Source: CAYFNK01 sp964474895 (GTDB taxonomy: Archaea; Nanobdellota; Nanobdellia; SCGC-AAA011-G17; PNOQ01). Taken from it: DNA of 53,110 nt. Under the pieces are notes generated by a model. That model had not been told where the DNA came from. It did no database searches and worked only from the letters and a program-made list of their open reading frames with translations. The stretch lies in NCBI GenBank assembly GCA_964474895.1, contig CAYYUK010000004.1, positions 1 through 53,110 of the forward strand, in the 5' to 3' direction. Below, one piece after another: positions 1 through 8,295 of this stretch (its first letter is position 1; every line of letters begins with the position of its first letter). Both the position numbers and the translations under genes were made by a program.

Positions 1-51
1 CTTCCAACGCATTTGTCTTTTTTTCTTCCAACGTCTTGAACTTCTTTTCAC
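1..51 (-). CDS. Probable ribosomal protein L41e (eL41), 5' part, cut by window edge
   Basis: The 17 codons inside the window start with GTG at 51 and read MKRSSRRWKKKRQMRWK, running off the left edge. The composition (repeated RWK/KKR, no acidic residues) is that of eL41, a tiny Arg/Lys-rich ribosomal protein. An AGGTGA Shine-Dalgarno-like sequence lies about 7 bases before the GTG, and a TTTAAATA TATA-like box sits near 101-108. The assignment rests on composition and context because the rest of the gene is not visible; another basic ribosomal peptide is possible. Confidence 0.42.
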   Translation of the reverse strand, partial: MKRSSRRWKKKRQMRWK

Positions 52-128
52 TTTTGATTCACCTATGTGTAATGTGTAAAAAAGTGCAAAGCGTGTGTAT
101 TTAAAGATTGCGTTTAAGAAAAAGAAAA

Positions 129-599
129 TTACAACTCATGTTTAGGTTGTAAATCACCTAATTCAACTTTAACTTCAAAGAACTCATCCAAACTTCTACA
201 TTTTCTTCTTGCAAGTATTTCTTCTCTAAGAATTATAATTCCATTTTCACAGCTTAATGGATAGTCTGGTTTGTGAATTCCATCAGAGTAAACCCAATTT
301 TTAATATCTGAATTTCCTGGCCATTCTTCAGTTTTTCCAAACCCAAACAGATCAACAGCCCCCCTATTTTTGTCATCCCAAACTATTCCGATAAAGAACA
401 TATAATCTTCATGATTTAGTTTGTGCTCTCCAAATAATCTCAAAACCGTTTCACGGGAGTAATCTAATGCATTAGTTGCACTCGCATGCAAATCATTACC
501 TGTAGTGGGAAAAGCTTCAGTTAAACCATCTTCAACCGCATAAGCTCTAAGTCCCAAATTAAATGGCAAATGTACTGTTTGTCTAGCATAAATTTCCAT
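129..599 (-). CDS. Hypothetical protein, 156 aa
   Basis: I do not recognise a family. The protein is soluble-looking and acidic, with no signal peptide or membrane segment. It has aromatic-rich stretches (YMFFIGIVWDD, FGFGKTEEWPG) and a charged C-terminus. A TATA-like element (ATTTAAAAA, near 622-632) lies about 26 bases upstream of the ATG, so the mRNA is probably leaderless. It is flanked by the L41e-like gene and tRNA-Glu, all on the minus strand. Codon use is like the neighbours, so the ORF is probably real. Confidence 0.6.
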   Translation of the reverse strand: MEIYARQTVHLPFNLGLRAYAVEDGLTEAFPTTGNDLHASATNALDYSRETVLRLFGEHKLNHEDYMFFIGIVWDDKNRGAVDLFGFGKTEEWPGNSDIKNWVYSDGIHKPDYPLSCENGIIILREEILARRKCRSLDEFFEVKVELGDLQPKHEL

Positions 600-651
600 A
601 AAAAATGAACATAAATTCAGTTTTTAAATGTAACTATTTAGAAAATAAGTA

Positions 652-726
652 TGCTCCCGCCGGGATTTGAACCCGGGTTCCTGCCTCGAAAGGGCAGTGT
701 CCTGGACCGGACTAGACTACAGGAGC
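652..726 (-). tRNA. tRNA-Glu (anticodon UUC)
   Basis: The 75-nt cloverleaf is complete: acceptor GCTCCTG/CGGGAGC with discriminator A, D-stem GTCT/GGAC, anticodon stem CTGCC/GGCAG around loop CTTTCGA (anticodon TTC), T-stem CCGGG/CCCGG with loop TTCAAAT. CCA is not encoded. No intron. It pairs functionally with the archaeal-type GluRS at 36081-37709. Confidence 0.96.
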
Positions 727-777
727 ACAAGAGTTTAGGAAGATGAGTCATTTATAAAATTAACTAACAATAGAAAA

Positions 778-896
778 TGAGCCCACCCGGATTTGAACCG
801 GGGACCGCTGGTGTTCCTAGAGTCTTTTTGGTTTTTTAATTGTCCCAAAAAGTGTCATATAAGACCAGTGCTCTAACCAGACTAAGCTATGGGCTC
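778..896 (-). tRNA. tRNA-Ile (anticodon UAU) with a 44-nt BHB intron
   Basis: Acceptor GAGCCCA/TGGGCTC plus A, D-stem GCTT/GAGC, anticodon stem CTGGT/ACCAG, T-stem CCCGG/CCGGG. The anticodon arm is interrupted between positions 37 and 38. Removing 814..857 gives a 75-nt tRNA with loop CTTATAC, so the anticodon is UAU (Ile, AUA codon). Most archaea read AUA with a CAU tRNA modified to agmatidine by TiaS; UAU is known from a few lineages such as Nanoarchaeum and Korarchaeum. CCA is not encoded. Confidence 0.92.
814..857 (-). other. tRNA-Ile intron, canonical position 37/38
   Basis: Bulge-helix-bulge seen directly: exon helix CTGGT/ACCAG, 3-nt bulge AAC on the 3' side, 4-bp central helix CTTA/TAGG, 3-nt bulge TAT on the 5' side, then an intron helix with the pairing CTTTTTGG/CCAAAAAG. 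Cuts after the second base of each bulge (TA^T and AA^C) define the intron. The substrate form is that of the archaeal splicing endonuclease EndA. Confidence 0.9.
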
Positions 897-938
897 TTAA
901 GGAAAACTGACCAAAAATTATTATTTAAACCTTTCTCT

Positions 939-1418
939 TTAACTTAATTTAATCTTTCTTTGCAAAAACAATACACTCAACCAAATTATACCGAAAGCAG
1001 AATCTAACATTAGTAATCCTGCTCTTGAAATACCAGCACTCCCAACAGAATTACTAATAAAATTAATAGAAATAAAATCAAGCAATGGCCAAAATAAAGT
1101 AACACCCATCGGCCAAAACATATCAACAACTATGTGACTAAATATCCCCAAAGCAAAGAACCAAGAATACTTTTCTAGTTTCATAAACTTCAATACAATA
1201 TAACAAACCATAAATGCAACAACGAGAAAAAATATAGAATGAGTTAATGTTCTATGTACACCAGTACCAAAAACAAAATCAAACAAATAATCAATATCTG
1301 GTAAAAGAGAACCAAACAACAAAAGCCCCCAAGATAAATCAGATAATTTTCTTCCACGAATATTTCCAATAAATAGTCCAATCAACCATCCAATAAATAA
1401 ATGTCCAAAAGCAAACAT
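939..1418 (-). CDS. YdjM-like membrane-bound metal-dependent hydrolase family protein
   Basis: The 159-aa protein has about four membrane segments and the conserved polar motifs of the YdjM (DUF457) family: N-terminal H (FGHLFIGW), LLPDID near residue 40, HRTLTHS near 55-61, and FSHIVVDMFWP near 93-103. The His and Asp residues in these motifs are presumed metal ligands. The exact substrate of this family is unknown; bacterial members are membrane proteins, often under stress control. It stands alone, separated from tRNA-Ile upstream by about 40 bases on the same strand. Confidence 0.82.
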   Translation of the reverse strand: MFAFGHLFIGWLIGLFIGNIRGRKLSDLSWGLLLFGSLLPDIDYLFDFVFGTGVHRTLTHSIFFLVVAFMVCYIVLKFMKLEKYSWFFALGIFSHIVVDMFWPMGVTLFWPLLDFISINFISNSVGSAGISRAGLLMLDSAFGIIWLSVLFLQRKIKLS

Positions 1419-1449
1419 AAAAAGAGGAAACTAAAACCAATTAAAAGGA

Positions 1450-1926
1450 TTATGAAACTTCTTCTAAATTATTTCCATTTCTATTTTCTATTATTCTCAA
1501 TACATCATACTGATAATCTGTGTATAACATAGAACGGAATTCTCTAGCTTTCTTTTTGGGAGATTCTAATTCATGAGGTACATTATTTTCGTACTCACTA
1601 TACCAGTCACAATATCCTGCAACGATCCCAAATAGAGAAGAGATTGTATAAAATCCAAGAGAAAGATTCACAGACCCATCAGCCAAATCAGGAATAAAAG
1701 CAAACAACAACCCACCCAAACCAAGACCGGCAATAGCCCCTGCATGTTTAAGACCTCTAGAAAAAAGATATTTACAAGTTCCAGGTCTAGATTCCTTAGC
1801 TAAACCAACTTCCTCTGTAAATGAAATAAGATTCTCTTCAAGAACACCCCTACCAGCAAGAGAATTACACATATAACCTAAATTAAAACCATTTCTAGAA
1901 TACCTTGCTTCTGGTTTAAAACTCAT
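1450..1926 (-). CDS. Hypothetical membrane protein, 158 aa
   Basis: No family recognised. Residues about 60-105 hold two hydrophobic segments rich in Gly, the first around AGLGLGGLLFAFIP and the second around LGFYTISSLFGIVAG. They are flanked by soluble N- and C-terminal regions, the latter charged (ESPKKKAREF). It lies 31 bases upstream of the YdjM-like gene on the same strand, so the two may be cotranscribed. Confidence 0.6.
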   Translation of the reverse strand: MSFKPEARYSRNGFNLGYMCNSLAGRGVLEENLISFTEEVGLAKESRPGTCKYLFSRGLKHAGAIAGLGLGGLLFAFIPDLADGSVNLSLGFYTISSLFGIVAGYCDWYSEYENNVPHELESPKKKAREFRSMLYTDYQYDVLRIIENRNGNNLEEVS

Positions 1927-1962
1927 ACAAAATCAAGAAAGTCAAGAATATTATAAAATTAT

Positions 1963-2559
1963 CTAAATTATCCTTCCAATCATCATGCCTGTTAATCTAG
2001 AAAGACCGCTATCCTCTTTTTGAACACCAAGAACTTTATCTATTTCAATAACACCACCATCTCCAATATAAATATTAAAAATAGCATAACTTTCAGAACT
2101 CATCTTTTCAGAAGAAACTTTAAAATGATACCACTTATATTCATCAGTTAGTTCACCTGAAGCAATCTTAGTATTTCCAGGACCCCAAATTTCAAAGTGT
2201 GGGCTACCTTCACCTTTTTTCATATAAAGAGATAATAAATTCAACTTATTTTTCCATTCAACAAACAAATAAGAATCATCACTATGTGCAGGTATTCTAG
2301 TTTCTTTTAATTCTAAAGAAATTCCATCCTTTTCAGATAATAGACTAATAACATCTTCTTTAAATCTTTTATCTTCAGTAGAGAGAAGCACAGCAACCAT
2401 TGGTTCTTCTGCCTCATTTAGAGATTCAATTTCAATTTCACCAGCAATTGCATTTCCAGTGACAGTTTCAAAATGGTAATCCTTCAAAGCTTGAGCAGCT
2501 CCAAAAATTACAATAAGGAAAACCATTCCAACAACAATAAAATTAGTCCTATACTTCAT
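1963..2559 (-). CDS. Membrane-anchored extracellular protein with TGNAI tag, 198 aa
   Basis: One N-terminal membrane segment (residues about 8-25) is followed by VTGNAIAGEIE at about 34-44. The body is predicted beta-rich and the C-terminus ends LTGMMIGRII. The TGNAI-type tag after a membrane helix recurs in the proteins at 8296-9240 and, as TGYAT, at 23759-25048. Function is unknown; residues 50-180 look like a jelly-roll-type extracellular domain (FEIWGPGNTKIASGE), which is inference. It is in a run of surface-protein genes on the minus strand. Confidence 0.62.
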   Translation of the reverse strand: MKYRTNFIVVGMVFLIVIFGAAQALKDYHFETVTGNAIAGEIEIESLNEAEEPMVAVLLSTEDKRFKEDVISLLSEKDGISLELKETRIPAHSDDSYLFVEWKNKLNLLSLYMKKGEGSPHFEIWGPGNTKIASGELTDEYKWYHFKVSSEKMSSESYAIFNIYIGDGGVIEIDKVLGVQKEDSGLSRLTGMMIGRII

Positions 2560-2603
2560 ATTATCTACGTTTATTTCAGTTATATAAATAACTTTCTAAT
2601 CAA

Positions 2604-3749
2604 TTAGCCAAAGAATTTGTTAAAGAAATATGGCAAACTTTCATAACTACCAACCCGATAAGCATAAATTTCATCTTGAGTAGAAGGACTTGCTATACGA
2701 TCCCTTAGAAATTCATAATCTACATTGTTTCCAACAGCAATAGTAATTATTTTTACTCCAGAATTTTTCAAATAATTTGCAGCATAACAAGCACAATTCA
2801 TATCGATATCATTCAAATCATTACAATTGCATAGATCGTCATCTTGGGTATTGCAATCTGGATCATTAGACATAACAACAACAGCATAATCTGGATGAAT
2901 AGCATCATCCCTATCACCATAACTCTGCCAACTACACTCGCTACCGCCGTTAGAAAATAAACAATAATCTGTAGACATTGCTCCACCTAAATTTGTATGG
3001 AAATCTGTGGAAGAATCACCAAAGCCCATAGTGGATACATAATTTTGAAGAAATTCCGAATCGTATCCAAGATTACCTGTCAAAATATTAGCATATCTGT
3101 TAAATCCAACCAACCCCATCCAAGTACCTTCCGAACTCAATCCCAGATGATTAATAAAAGAAGCAGCAGCAGTTCTTATGTCTGCTGCATAAGCCTCAAC
3201 ACCATCACCATTTTCAAAAGTAAAACTTACATCACCATTTGTAAGATCAATAAAACCATATTCGCAACAACAATTCTCCCCGCCACAACCATGACTATCA
3301 TCATCACAAGGAAATTCGGCACCTGGATCATAATTCAAAGCATTAACATCAGTACAACCATAGACATCTCCAAGAACACCACTTCCACTAAGAGAAACAA
3401 TGACTATTACATCATCAGGATCATTACTCTCCATTTTTAGATTGTCTACAAAATACCCAACTTCTTCGGGAGAGAAGGTCACAGATACATCTTCATATTG
3501 ACCTGATGAAATAGTATAACCACTATTGCCATTATAAACAAAATATTCAAAACCAGAGTCAAGTCCAATTTGGTCAATTATCAAATCATTAACACCATAA
3601 TTTGAAATACGCACAATACCATCTTTATGTGTTCCAACTTGAATAGGACCAAATGGTAAGTTTGTAGGATTGACATTAATAAATAGGGCTATCATCACTA
3701 GCACCAGTTCCAGAAAGGGGAACAGAAACAGAACCTTCATTAGGATCAT
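2604..3749 (-). CDS. Downstream part of a frameshifted surface protein: ASH domain, GCTD repeat, vWA-like domain
   Basis: The frame opens inside the upstream pilin-like gene and probably has no start of its own. From about residue 27 (NPTNLPF) it carries an ASH/choice-of-anchor-D beta domain ending VSLSGSG. Next come a GCTDVNALNYDP repeat seen in secreted bacterial proteins, a Cys-rich linker, and a Rossmann-like vWA-like region (AVVVMSNDPDCNTQDDD; GVKIITIAVGNNVDY) with a degenerate MIDAS (DLTNGDVS). It follows the 3676-4497 frame exactly where that frame ends after its own ASH domain, so the two are best read as one gene broken by one extra T near 3676-3690. Confidence 0.7.
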   Translation of the reverse strand: MILMKVLFLFPFLELVLVMIALFINVNPTNLPFGPIQVGTHKDGIVRISNYGVNDLIIDQIGLDSGFEYFVYNGNSGYTISSGQYEDVSVTFSPEEVGYFVDNLKMESNDPDDVIVIVSLSGSGVLGDVYGCTDVNALNYDPGAEFPCDDDSHGCGGENCCCEYGFIDLTNGDVSFTFENGDGVEAYAADIRTAAASFINHLGLSSEGTWMGLVGFNRYANILTGNLGYDSEFLQNYVSTMGFGDSSTDFHTNLGGAMSTDYCLFSNGGSECSWQSYGDRDDAIHPDYAVVVMSNDPDCNTQDDDLCNCNDLNDIDMNCACYAANYLKNSGVKIITIAVGNNVDYEFLRDRIASPSTQDEIYAYRVGSYESLPYFFNKFFG

Positions 3750-4497
3750 TACTGATTATGAAAAGAGTTCCAGAAAAATCATCAGAATCATCCGGAGTAA
3801 ATGTTACAGTTATCTGATTAGAGTTACCAGGGGCAATATTTAAAAAACCAGAAAAATCAGAATCAAATACAACATCACCAGTTATAGAAACGTCAGTAAT
3901 CTCCAAAGCAGAGTCACCGTCATTTCCAATAGTTAAATACAATTCTTTACTAATTTCCTGACCAACAGTTTTAAAGTCTAAATTAGTTGGCTCAACAAAA
4001 ATATCAGGATAGTAATCTTCACCATTACCACCCGAACACCCAAAAATTAAATCAGCATTTATGCTAAGTGGATCAGGGGAACAAACTCCAAAACCTTCAG
4101 TGGTCAAAACATAGGTCAATTCTTCGACATCATTTTTTGAAAATTTTATAAGGTCTAAATAAAAATGGTTTAGAACATATGGCTCCAAAAAAAAGTCATC
4201 ACCTTCAAAACTTTCAGATTCAGAAGAGCTAGAGACAATAATTCTTAAACTAGGAATATTAACAGATCCTCTATTTTTAAGTGAAACTTTTAATGTGTTG
4301 CTATCTACATAACAAATATCTGTTTCAATATTAATATCTCCAGAACAAAGAATAGCATTGTATGCGTCTTCTTCAATATATTCGGTTTGATCGCCAAAAA
4401 AATCCCCAGAAAAAGCCCAAACAATTATAGCAATTATAACTGCCAGACCAATCAATAATACAGTAGCAATTAATGGACTAATACCTCTCTTACCCAT
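3676..4497 (-). CDS. Pilin-like surface protein with ASH domain (5' part of a split gene)
   Basis: The N-terminus MGKRGISPLIATVLLIGLAV is a class III (type IV pilin/archaellin-like) signal: KRG, then a hydrophobic helix, with presumed prepilin-peptidase cleavage before ISPLIA. Residues about 170-265 form an ASH-type beta domain (EPTNLDF through VPLSGTG). The frame stops at TAA 3676-3678, and an almost identical domain start (NPTNLPF) continues in the +1 frame. TTTATAAA at 4520-4527 lies about 26 bases before the ATG, so transcription is likely leaderless and divergent from Kae1. Confidence 0.78.
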   Translation of the reverse strand: MGKRGISPLIATVLLIGLAVIIAIIVWAFSGDFFGDQTEYIEEDAYNAILCSGDINIETDICYVDSNTLKVSLKNRGSVNIPSLRIIVSSSSESESFEGDDFFLEPYVLNHFYLDLIKFSKNDVEELTYVLTTEGFGVCSPDPLSINADLIFGCSGGNGEDYYPDIFVEPTNLDFKTVGQEISKELYLTIGNDGDSALEITDVSITGDVVFDSDFSGFLNIAPGNSNQITVTFTPDDSDDFSGTLFIISNDPNEGSVSVPLSGTGASDDSPIY

Positions 4498-4519
4498 TGT
4501 AAAAAATTATATTTAGTCA

Positions 4520-4566
4520 TTTATAAAATGTGCTCTTAATTGATTCCAAAAGTAAGATATTTAAAC
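4520..4566. promoter_or_regulatory. Divergent promoter region between pilin-like gene and Kae1
   Basis: TTTATAAA (4520-4527, read on the minus strand) is 23-30 bases from the pilin ATG at 4497. ATATTTAAA (4557-4565, plus strand) is about 25-33 bases before the Kae1 ATG at 4590. Both spacings fit archaeal TATA boxes driving leaderless or nearly leaderless mRNAs. Confidence 0.6.
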
Positions 4567-4589
4567 AGAAGGAGAAATTTAATTTAAAG

Positions 4590-5555
4590 ATGAATTGTCT
4601 AGGCATAGAAGCAACAGCACACACTTTTGGAATTGGAATTGTAAACGAGAAAAAAATACTTTCTAATGTTAAAGATAGTTACACGACAGAAAAAGGGGGA
4701 ATAATTCCCGTTGAAGCAGCAAACCATCACAAAAGAGTAAAGGAAAAAGTTCTACAAGATTCTTTAAACGAAGCAAAATTAAAAATAGAAAACATAGATT
4801 TAATTGCTTTTTCAAATGCTCCCGGAATGGCGCCATGTCTTAGAGAAGGAATGGATTTAGCAAAAGAATTTTCAAAAAAATACAAAATACCTATAATTCC
4901 AGTACACCATTCAGTTGCACACATAGAAGTTGGAAAATTATTAACAGGTGCAAAAGATCCTGCTTTACTTTATGCTTCAGGTGCCAATACACAAATCATC
5001 GCATTCGAAGGCGGAAAGTATAGAGTTTTTGGAGAAACTTTAGACCAAGGTATTGGAAACTTCATAGATTCATTTGCACGTTATGTAGGTTTAGGGTTTC
5101 CTGGAGGTCCAAAAATAAATGAACTAGCAAACAAATCAAAAAATTTAATCGAACTTCCTTATTCTGTAAAAGGAATGGATTTGGCCTTCTCAGGAATATT
5201 AACTAAACTAAAACAACTTTATGATTCTAAAAAATACAAACTAGAAGATTTATCATATTCATTACAAGAAACTGCATTTGCAATGTTACTAGAAGTTTCA
5301 GAAAGAGCAATGGCACACACTGATAAAAAAGAATTATTGCTTGGAGGAGGGGTAGCATGCAACACAAGATTAAAAGAAATGTCAGAAATTATGTGCAAAG
5401 AAAGAGGGGCAAAATGTTTCATACCACCAAATCAAGTTCTAGTTGATAACGGAGCAATGATTGCTGTTGCAGGTCTAAAATACTTTGACAAAAATAAAAA
5501 ATATGAAATAGATATTAATCCTTATCAGAGAATTGATCAAGTAGAGTTTAATTAG
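4590..5555 (+). CDS. kae1: tRNA N6-threonylcarbamoyladenosine synthase subunit Kae1
   Basis: Catalytic subunit of the KEOPS complex, which transfers threonylcarbamoyl to A37 of ANN-decoding tRNAs. Seen: N-terminal IEATAHTFGIGIV, metal-binding HxxxH in VHHSVAHIE (His107 and His111), ASHKA-fold phosphate loops (YASGANTQI, LGGGVACNTRL) and VDNGAMIA near the C-terminus. Length 321 aa is normal for the stand-alone archaeal form, so Bud32 is not fused. I chose the ATG at 4590 because the protein then starts directly at the conserved strand and the TATA box is 25-33 bases upstream; an in-frame upstream extension lacks homology-like sequence. Confidence 0.95.
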   Translation: MNCLGIEATAHTFGIGIVNEKKILSNVKDSYTTEKGGIIPVEAANHHKRVKEKVLQDSLNEAKLKIENIDLIAFSNAPGMAPCLREGMDLAKEFSKKYKIPIIPVHHSVAHIEVGKLLTGAKDPALLYASGANTQIIAFEGGKYRVFGETLDQGIGNFIDSFARYVGLGFPGGPKINELANKSKNLIELPYSVKGMDLAFSGILTKLKQLYDSKKYKLEDLSYSLQETAFAMLLEVSERAMAHTDKKELLLGGGVACNTRLKEMSEIMCKERGAKCFIPPNQVLVDNGAMIAVAGLKYFDKNKKYEIDINPYQRIDQVEFN

Positions 5556-5623
5556 TCTTTATCTTAACTATAAGTTTATCCCAAAGAGTAAAGTTAAAAT
5601 ACTATCAACAAATACACTTTCTT

Positions 5624-6127
5624 ATGACTTATTTTATAATCATTAGGGGACCTCTTGGAATAGGAAAATCTACAATAGCTAGATATTTAGCCGAAACAAT
5701 TGGTGGAGAATACTTTTCAATTGATGACCTCTTAAAAGAACATAATTTAGACAACATTGACAAAAACGAAGCATGTATTCCTGCCAGAAATTTCATAAAA
5801 GCAACAAAATTTATACTATCAAGGGCAAGAGAATGTTTAGAAAATAAGCAAATAGTAATATTTGATGGAAATTTTTATCACAAAGAACAGATAGAAGATT
5901 TAATAGAAAATCTATCCAAATACCAACACTTTATTTTTACATTAAGTGCACCTTTGGATATATGTATTGACAGAGACAAAAAAAGAAAAAATACATATGG
6001 TGAAGGGGCCGCAATTGCGGTTTATAATTTAGTATCAAAAGTTAAGTATGGAATCAATATTGAAACTAACAACAATAGTATTGAAGAAGTAACAAATATG
6101 ATTTTATCATATCTTCCTAAGCACTAG
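5624..6127 (+). CDS. P-loop kinase-like NTPase (AAA_33/adenylate-kinase-like)
   Basis: 167 aa with Walker A RGPLGIGKST at residues 8-17, a DD pair at about 34-35 (FSIDDLL) likely to bind Mg or substrate, and a lid-like basic segment (CIDRDKKRKNTYGEG). The fold matches the small-molecule kinase group, which includes shikimate/gluconate-kinase-like and zeta-toxin-like enzymes. The substrate cannot be read from sequence. It follows Kae1 by 68 bases and overlaps the convergent GTPase gene by 11 bases. Confidence 0.78.
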   Translation: MTYFIIIRGPLGIGKSTIARYLAETIGGEYFSIDDLLKEHNLDNIDKNEACIPARNFIKATKFILSRARECLENKQIVIFDGNFYHKEQIEDLIENLSKYQHFIFTLSAPLDICIDRDKKRKNTYGEGAAIAVYNLVSKVKYGINIETNNNSIEEVTNMILSYLPKH

Positions 6128-7298
6128 TCTTAATCTCAACCACATCCAAATTATTCAGAATATGTTCACGACCAATTACTTTCTTAGTTCTAACATCAAT
6201 CGCTTTAATGAAACCTTTTCCAATATCTGTATGCAACCTAAAAGCAAAATCAATTGCAGTTGTACCTTTTTTCATAATGAACGCATCTGGGATAACATTT
6301 CCTTTTGAATCTTCCAATTTAGAAACACCCCCAGGATGAACAACTATTCTATCCAAAATATCAAACACAACAGTATTCAAAACTTTCTGCAAACCACTTC
6401 CAGAATTCTTTCTCAAAACATTGTCTCTAATAAACTCTAAAGCATAAGTTTGTTTATCACTCAAACCTTCTTTGAAATTAAAATTATTTTCACCAGAGAT
6501 ATAATCAATCAAACCTTTCTTAGCGGCTTCCTTCAAGGCCAATTCAGAATCGGAACTACATCCAATAATAGAATAGTTTGGAAACTCTTTCTTTAACAAC
6601 TCCAAATTCTTTTCAGAACCTTCAACATCAATTTTATTTGCAGCAATTATTATTGGTTTACTTAACTCTCTTAATTTTGTAGACAATTCACCCAACACAG
6701 AATCATCCCAATTGGTAACATCTTTATCAAAACCTTTTATAGAATCTTTAACCATATCTTCAGTAACACTCAAACCAGATAGTTGTTTGGCAATGGCTTT
6801 GTGAATTTCTTTTCCACTAGCCAAAGACCTTGCAAATTTCTCCCAACCTTTTTTTATTATTCTCAAATACCACATATCTAATTCAAATTCTAAAAACCTA
6901 ATATCTTCAGAAGGGTTATAACTCAAAGCTTCAACAGATTCACCTTTCTCATTAGTACTTCCAGAAATATCAATAACATGTATTAAAGCATCTGCTTGAT
7001 TTAAATCATCCAAAAATTGATTTCCCATTCCCTTTCCTTCATGTGCACCAGGAACTAAACCAGCAACATCCAAAAGTTCAACAGGAACAAATCTATTATC
7101 TCCAAGAACAAAACCTTCTCTTGGATTAGAAACTTTACCAAACTCTTTAGCAACGTCCTTTATTTTTACATAACCCATGCCGTGATTTGGTTTTATAGTT
7201 ACAAAAGGATAATTACCTATTTCAATATCCGAAAGAGTCATCGCTTTAAAAAAAGTCGACTTTCCACAGTTTGGTTTTCCAACAATACCGATTAACAT
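6117..7298 (-). CDS. YchF/Obg-type TGS-domain GTPase (archaeal)
   Basis: 393-aa translation-factor-class GTPase or ATPase. Seen: G1 GKPNCGKST at 7-15, G3 LLDVAGLVPGAHEGKG near 75-90, G4 AANKID near 218, and a C-terminal TGS domain (about 300-390, with TDIGKGFIKAIDVRTKK). The family binds ribosomes or RNA; the archaeal member's cellular role is not settled. It is 22 bases downstream of the phosphotransferase gene, with a GAAGGT Shine-Dalgarno-like stretch before the ATG, so the two probably form an operon. Confidence 0.9.
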   Translation of the reverse strand: MLIGIVGKPNCGKSTFFKAMTLSDIEIGNYPFVTIKPNHGMGYVKIKDVAKEFGKVSNPREGFVLGDNRFVPVELLDVAGLVPGAHEGKGMGNQFLDDLNQADALIHVIDISGSTNEKGESVEALSYNPSEDIRFLEFELDMWYLRIIKKGWEKFARSLASGKEIHKAIAKQLSGLSVTEDMVKDSIKGFDKDVTNWDDSVLGELSTKLRELSKPIIIAANKIDVEGSEKNLELLKKEFPNYSIIGCSSDSELALKEAAKKGLIDYISGENNFNFKEGLSDKQTYALEFIRDNVLRKNSGSGLQKVLNTVVFDILDRIVVHPGGVSKLEDSKGNVIPDAFIMKKGTTAIDFAFRLHTDIGKGFIKAIDVRTKKVIGREHILNNLDVVEIKTSA

Positions 7299-7320
7299 AG
7301 ATTAAGACCTTCAAACACAA

Positions 7321-8256
7321 TTAAAAAGCTTTCTTTAATTCTTCAATCATTTCTTTATGCTTATTAATTATCCAATCAAGTCGCTTTTGTCTAAACCAAA
7401 TTGTTCTAGAAACAGCTAATAAATGCAACAAAGAATATCCTCTAATTAATTTCAACTCTTTTTTAGTAAATTTCTTTCCATAACCTTTCAAAAACTCTTT
7501 AAACTGACCCTGATGATTAAAATTAAATCTTAACCAGTAATTAGATTGTCCAATATCTGCCAGACTATGACCTTTTATTGCATTATCAAAATCAAATATT
7601 CCAGTGATTTCCCCTTTAGAGTTTACGTTTAGGTTTGATAAATGATAATCCCAATGAAGAGGAACAAAGTCTATTTTTTCATCATTTAGTATTTCCCAAA
7701 ATTCGTTCAACTCTTTTTCTAAAAAATCAAAATAACTACCAAATTTTCTTCTAAAAAATCTAAGATATTTATCAATTCTTAATCGTGTCCATTTTTTCCA
7801 TTCTTTTTGATTCTTTATTTCATGGTGTTGATGAATCCAAAATGGGGGTATTTTCAATTTGTGAATTTTTCTTAAACTTTTTCCTGCATTAAATAGAATA
7901 TTTTTTCGTAAATTTTGATTTCCATTTTTATAAATATTACTGGCAACATTACCTAAAGAGTATTCCATAATTGTAATAAATTTTCTGTTAACAATACCAT
8001 CAAAATAAACTTTAGGAGTTGGAATTTTGTGATCACGTAAATTATTAAGAATTTTATTATTTTGGTGAATTCTATTTTTGTTCTTTAACTTACCTAATTT
8101 TACAACAAGAATTTTGGAAGGATTGCTAATTTTAATCTTAAAAGTTGGGCTCACCAATCCAGTAGAAAATTGTTCATAGGTTTCAATATTTGATTTTGGG
8201 AACGATTTTTGAATAATACTTTCTATTTTCTCTTTGTTGAATTTCAATTTGCCCAT
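7321..8256 (-). CDS. Aminoglycoside phosphotransferase/choline-kinase family protein
   Basis: 311-aa member of the APH protein-kinase-like superfamily. The catalytic loop HWDYHLSNLNV (about residues 205-215) has the HxDxxxxN pattern, and IFDFDNA (about 224-230) supplies the metal-binding Asp of the DFG-equivalent. VVKLGK near residue 52 would hold the ATP-binding Lys. The physiological substrate is unknown; a small alcohol, sugar or lipid precursor is as likely as a drug. Upstream partner of the TGS GTPase. Confidence 0.85.
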   Translation of the reverse strand: MGKLKFNKEKIESIIQKSFPKSNIETYEQFSTGLVSPTFKIKISNPSKILVVKLGKLKNKNRIHQNNKILNNLRDHKIPTPKVYFDGIVNRKFITIMEYSLGNVASNIYKNGNQNLRKNILFNAGKSLRKIHKLKIPPFWIHQHHEIKNQKEWKKWTRLRIDKYLRFFRRKFGSYFDFLEKELNEFWEILNDEKIDFVPLHWDYHLSNLNVNSKGEITGIFDFDNAIKGHSLADIGQSNYWLRFNFNHQGQFKEFLKGYGKKFTKKELKLIRGYSLLHLLAVSRTIWFRQKRLDWIINKHKEMIEELKKAF

Positions 8257-8295
8257 ATATTAAAAACTAATAACTCCAATTAAAAAGATTTTGAT

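Noticed and set aside
1..34. Direct repeat cttccaacg at 1-9 and 26-34
   Set aside because: Explained by repeated RWK codons of the L41e-like gene; too short for a mobile-element end or CRISPR repeat.
3676..3690. Programmed frameshift at the pilin/ASH junction as the only explanation
   Set aside because: No clear slippery site or stimulatory structure is visible; mutation or sequencing error explains it as well.
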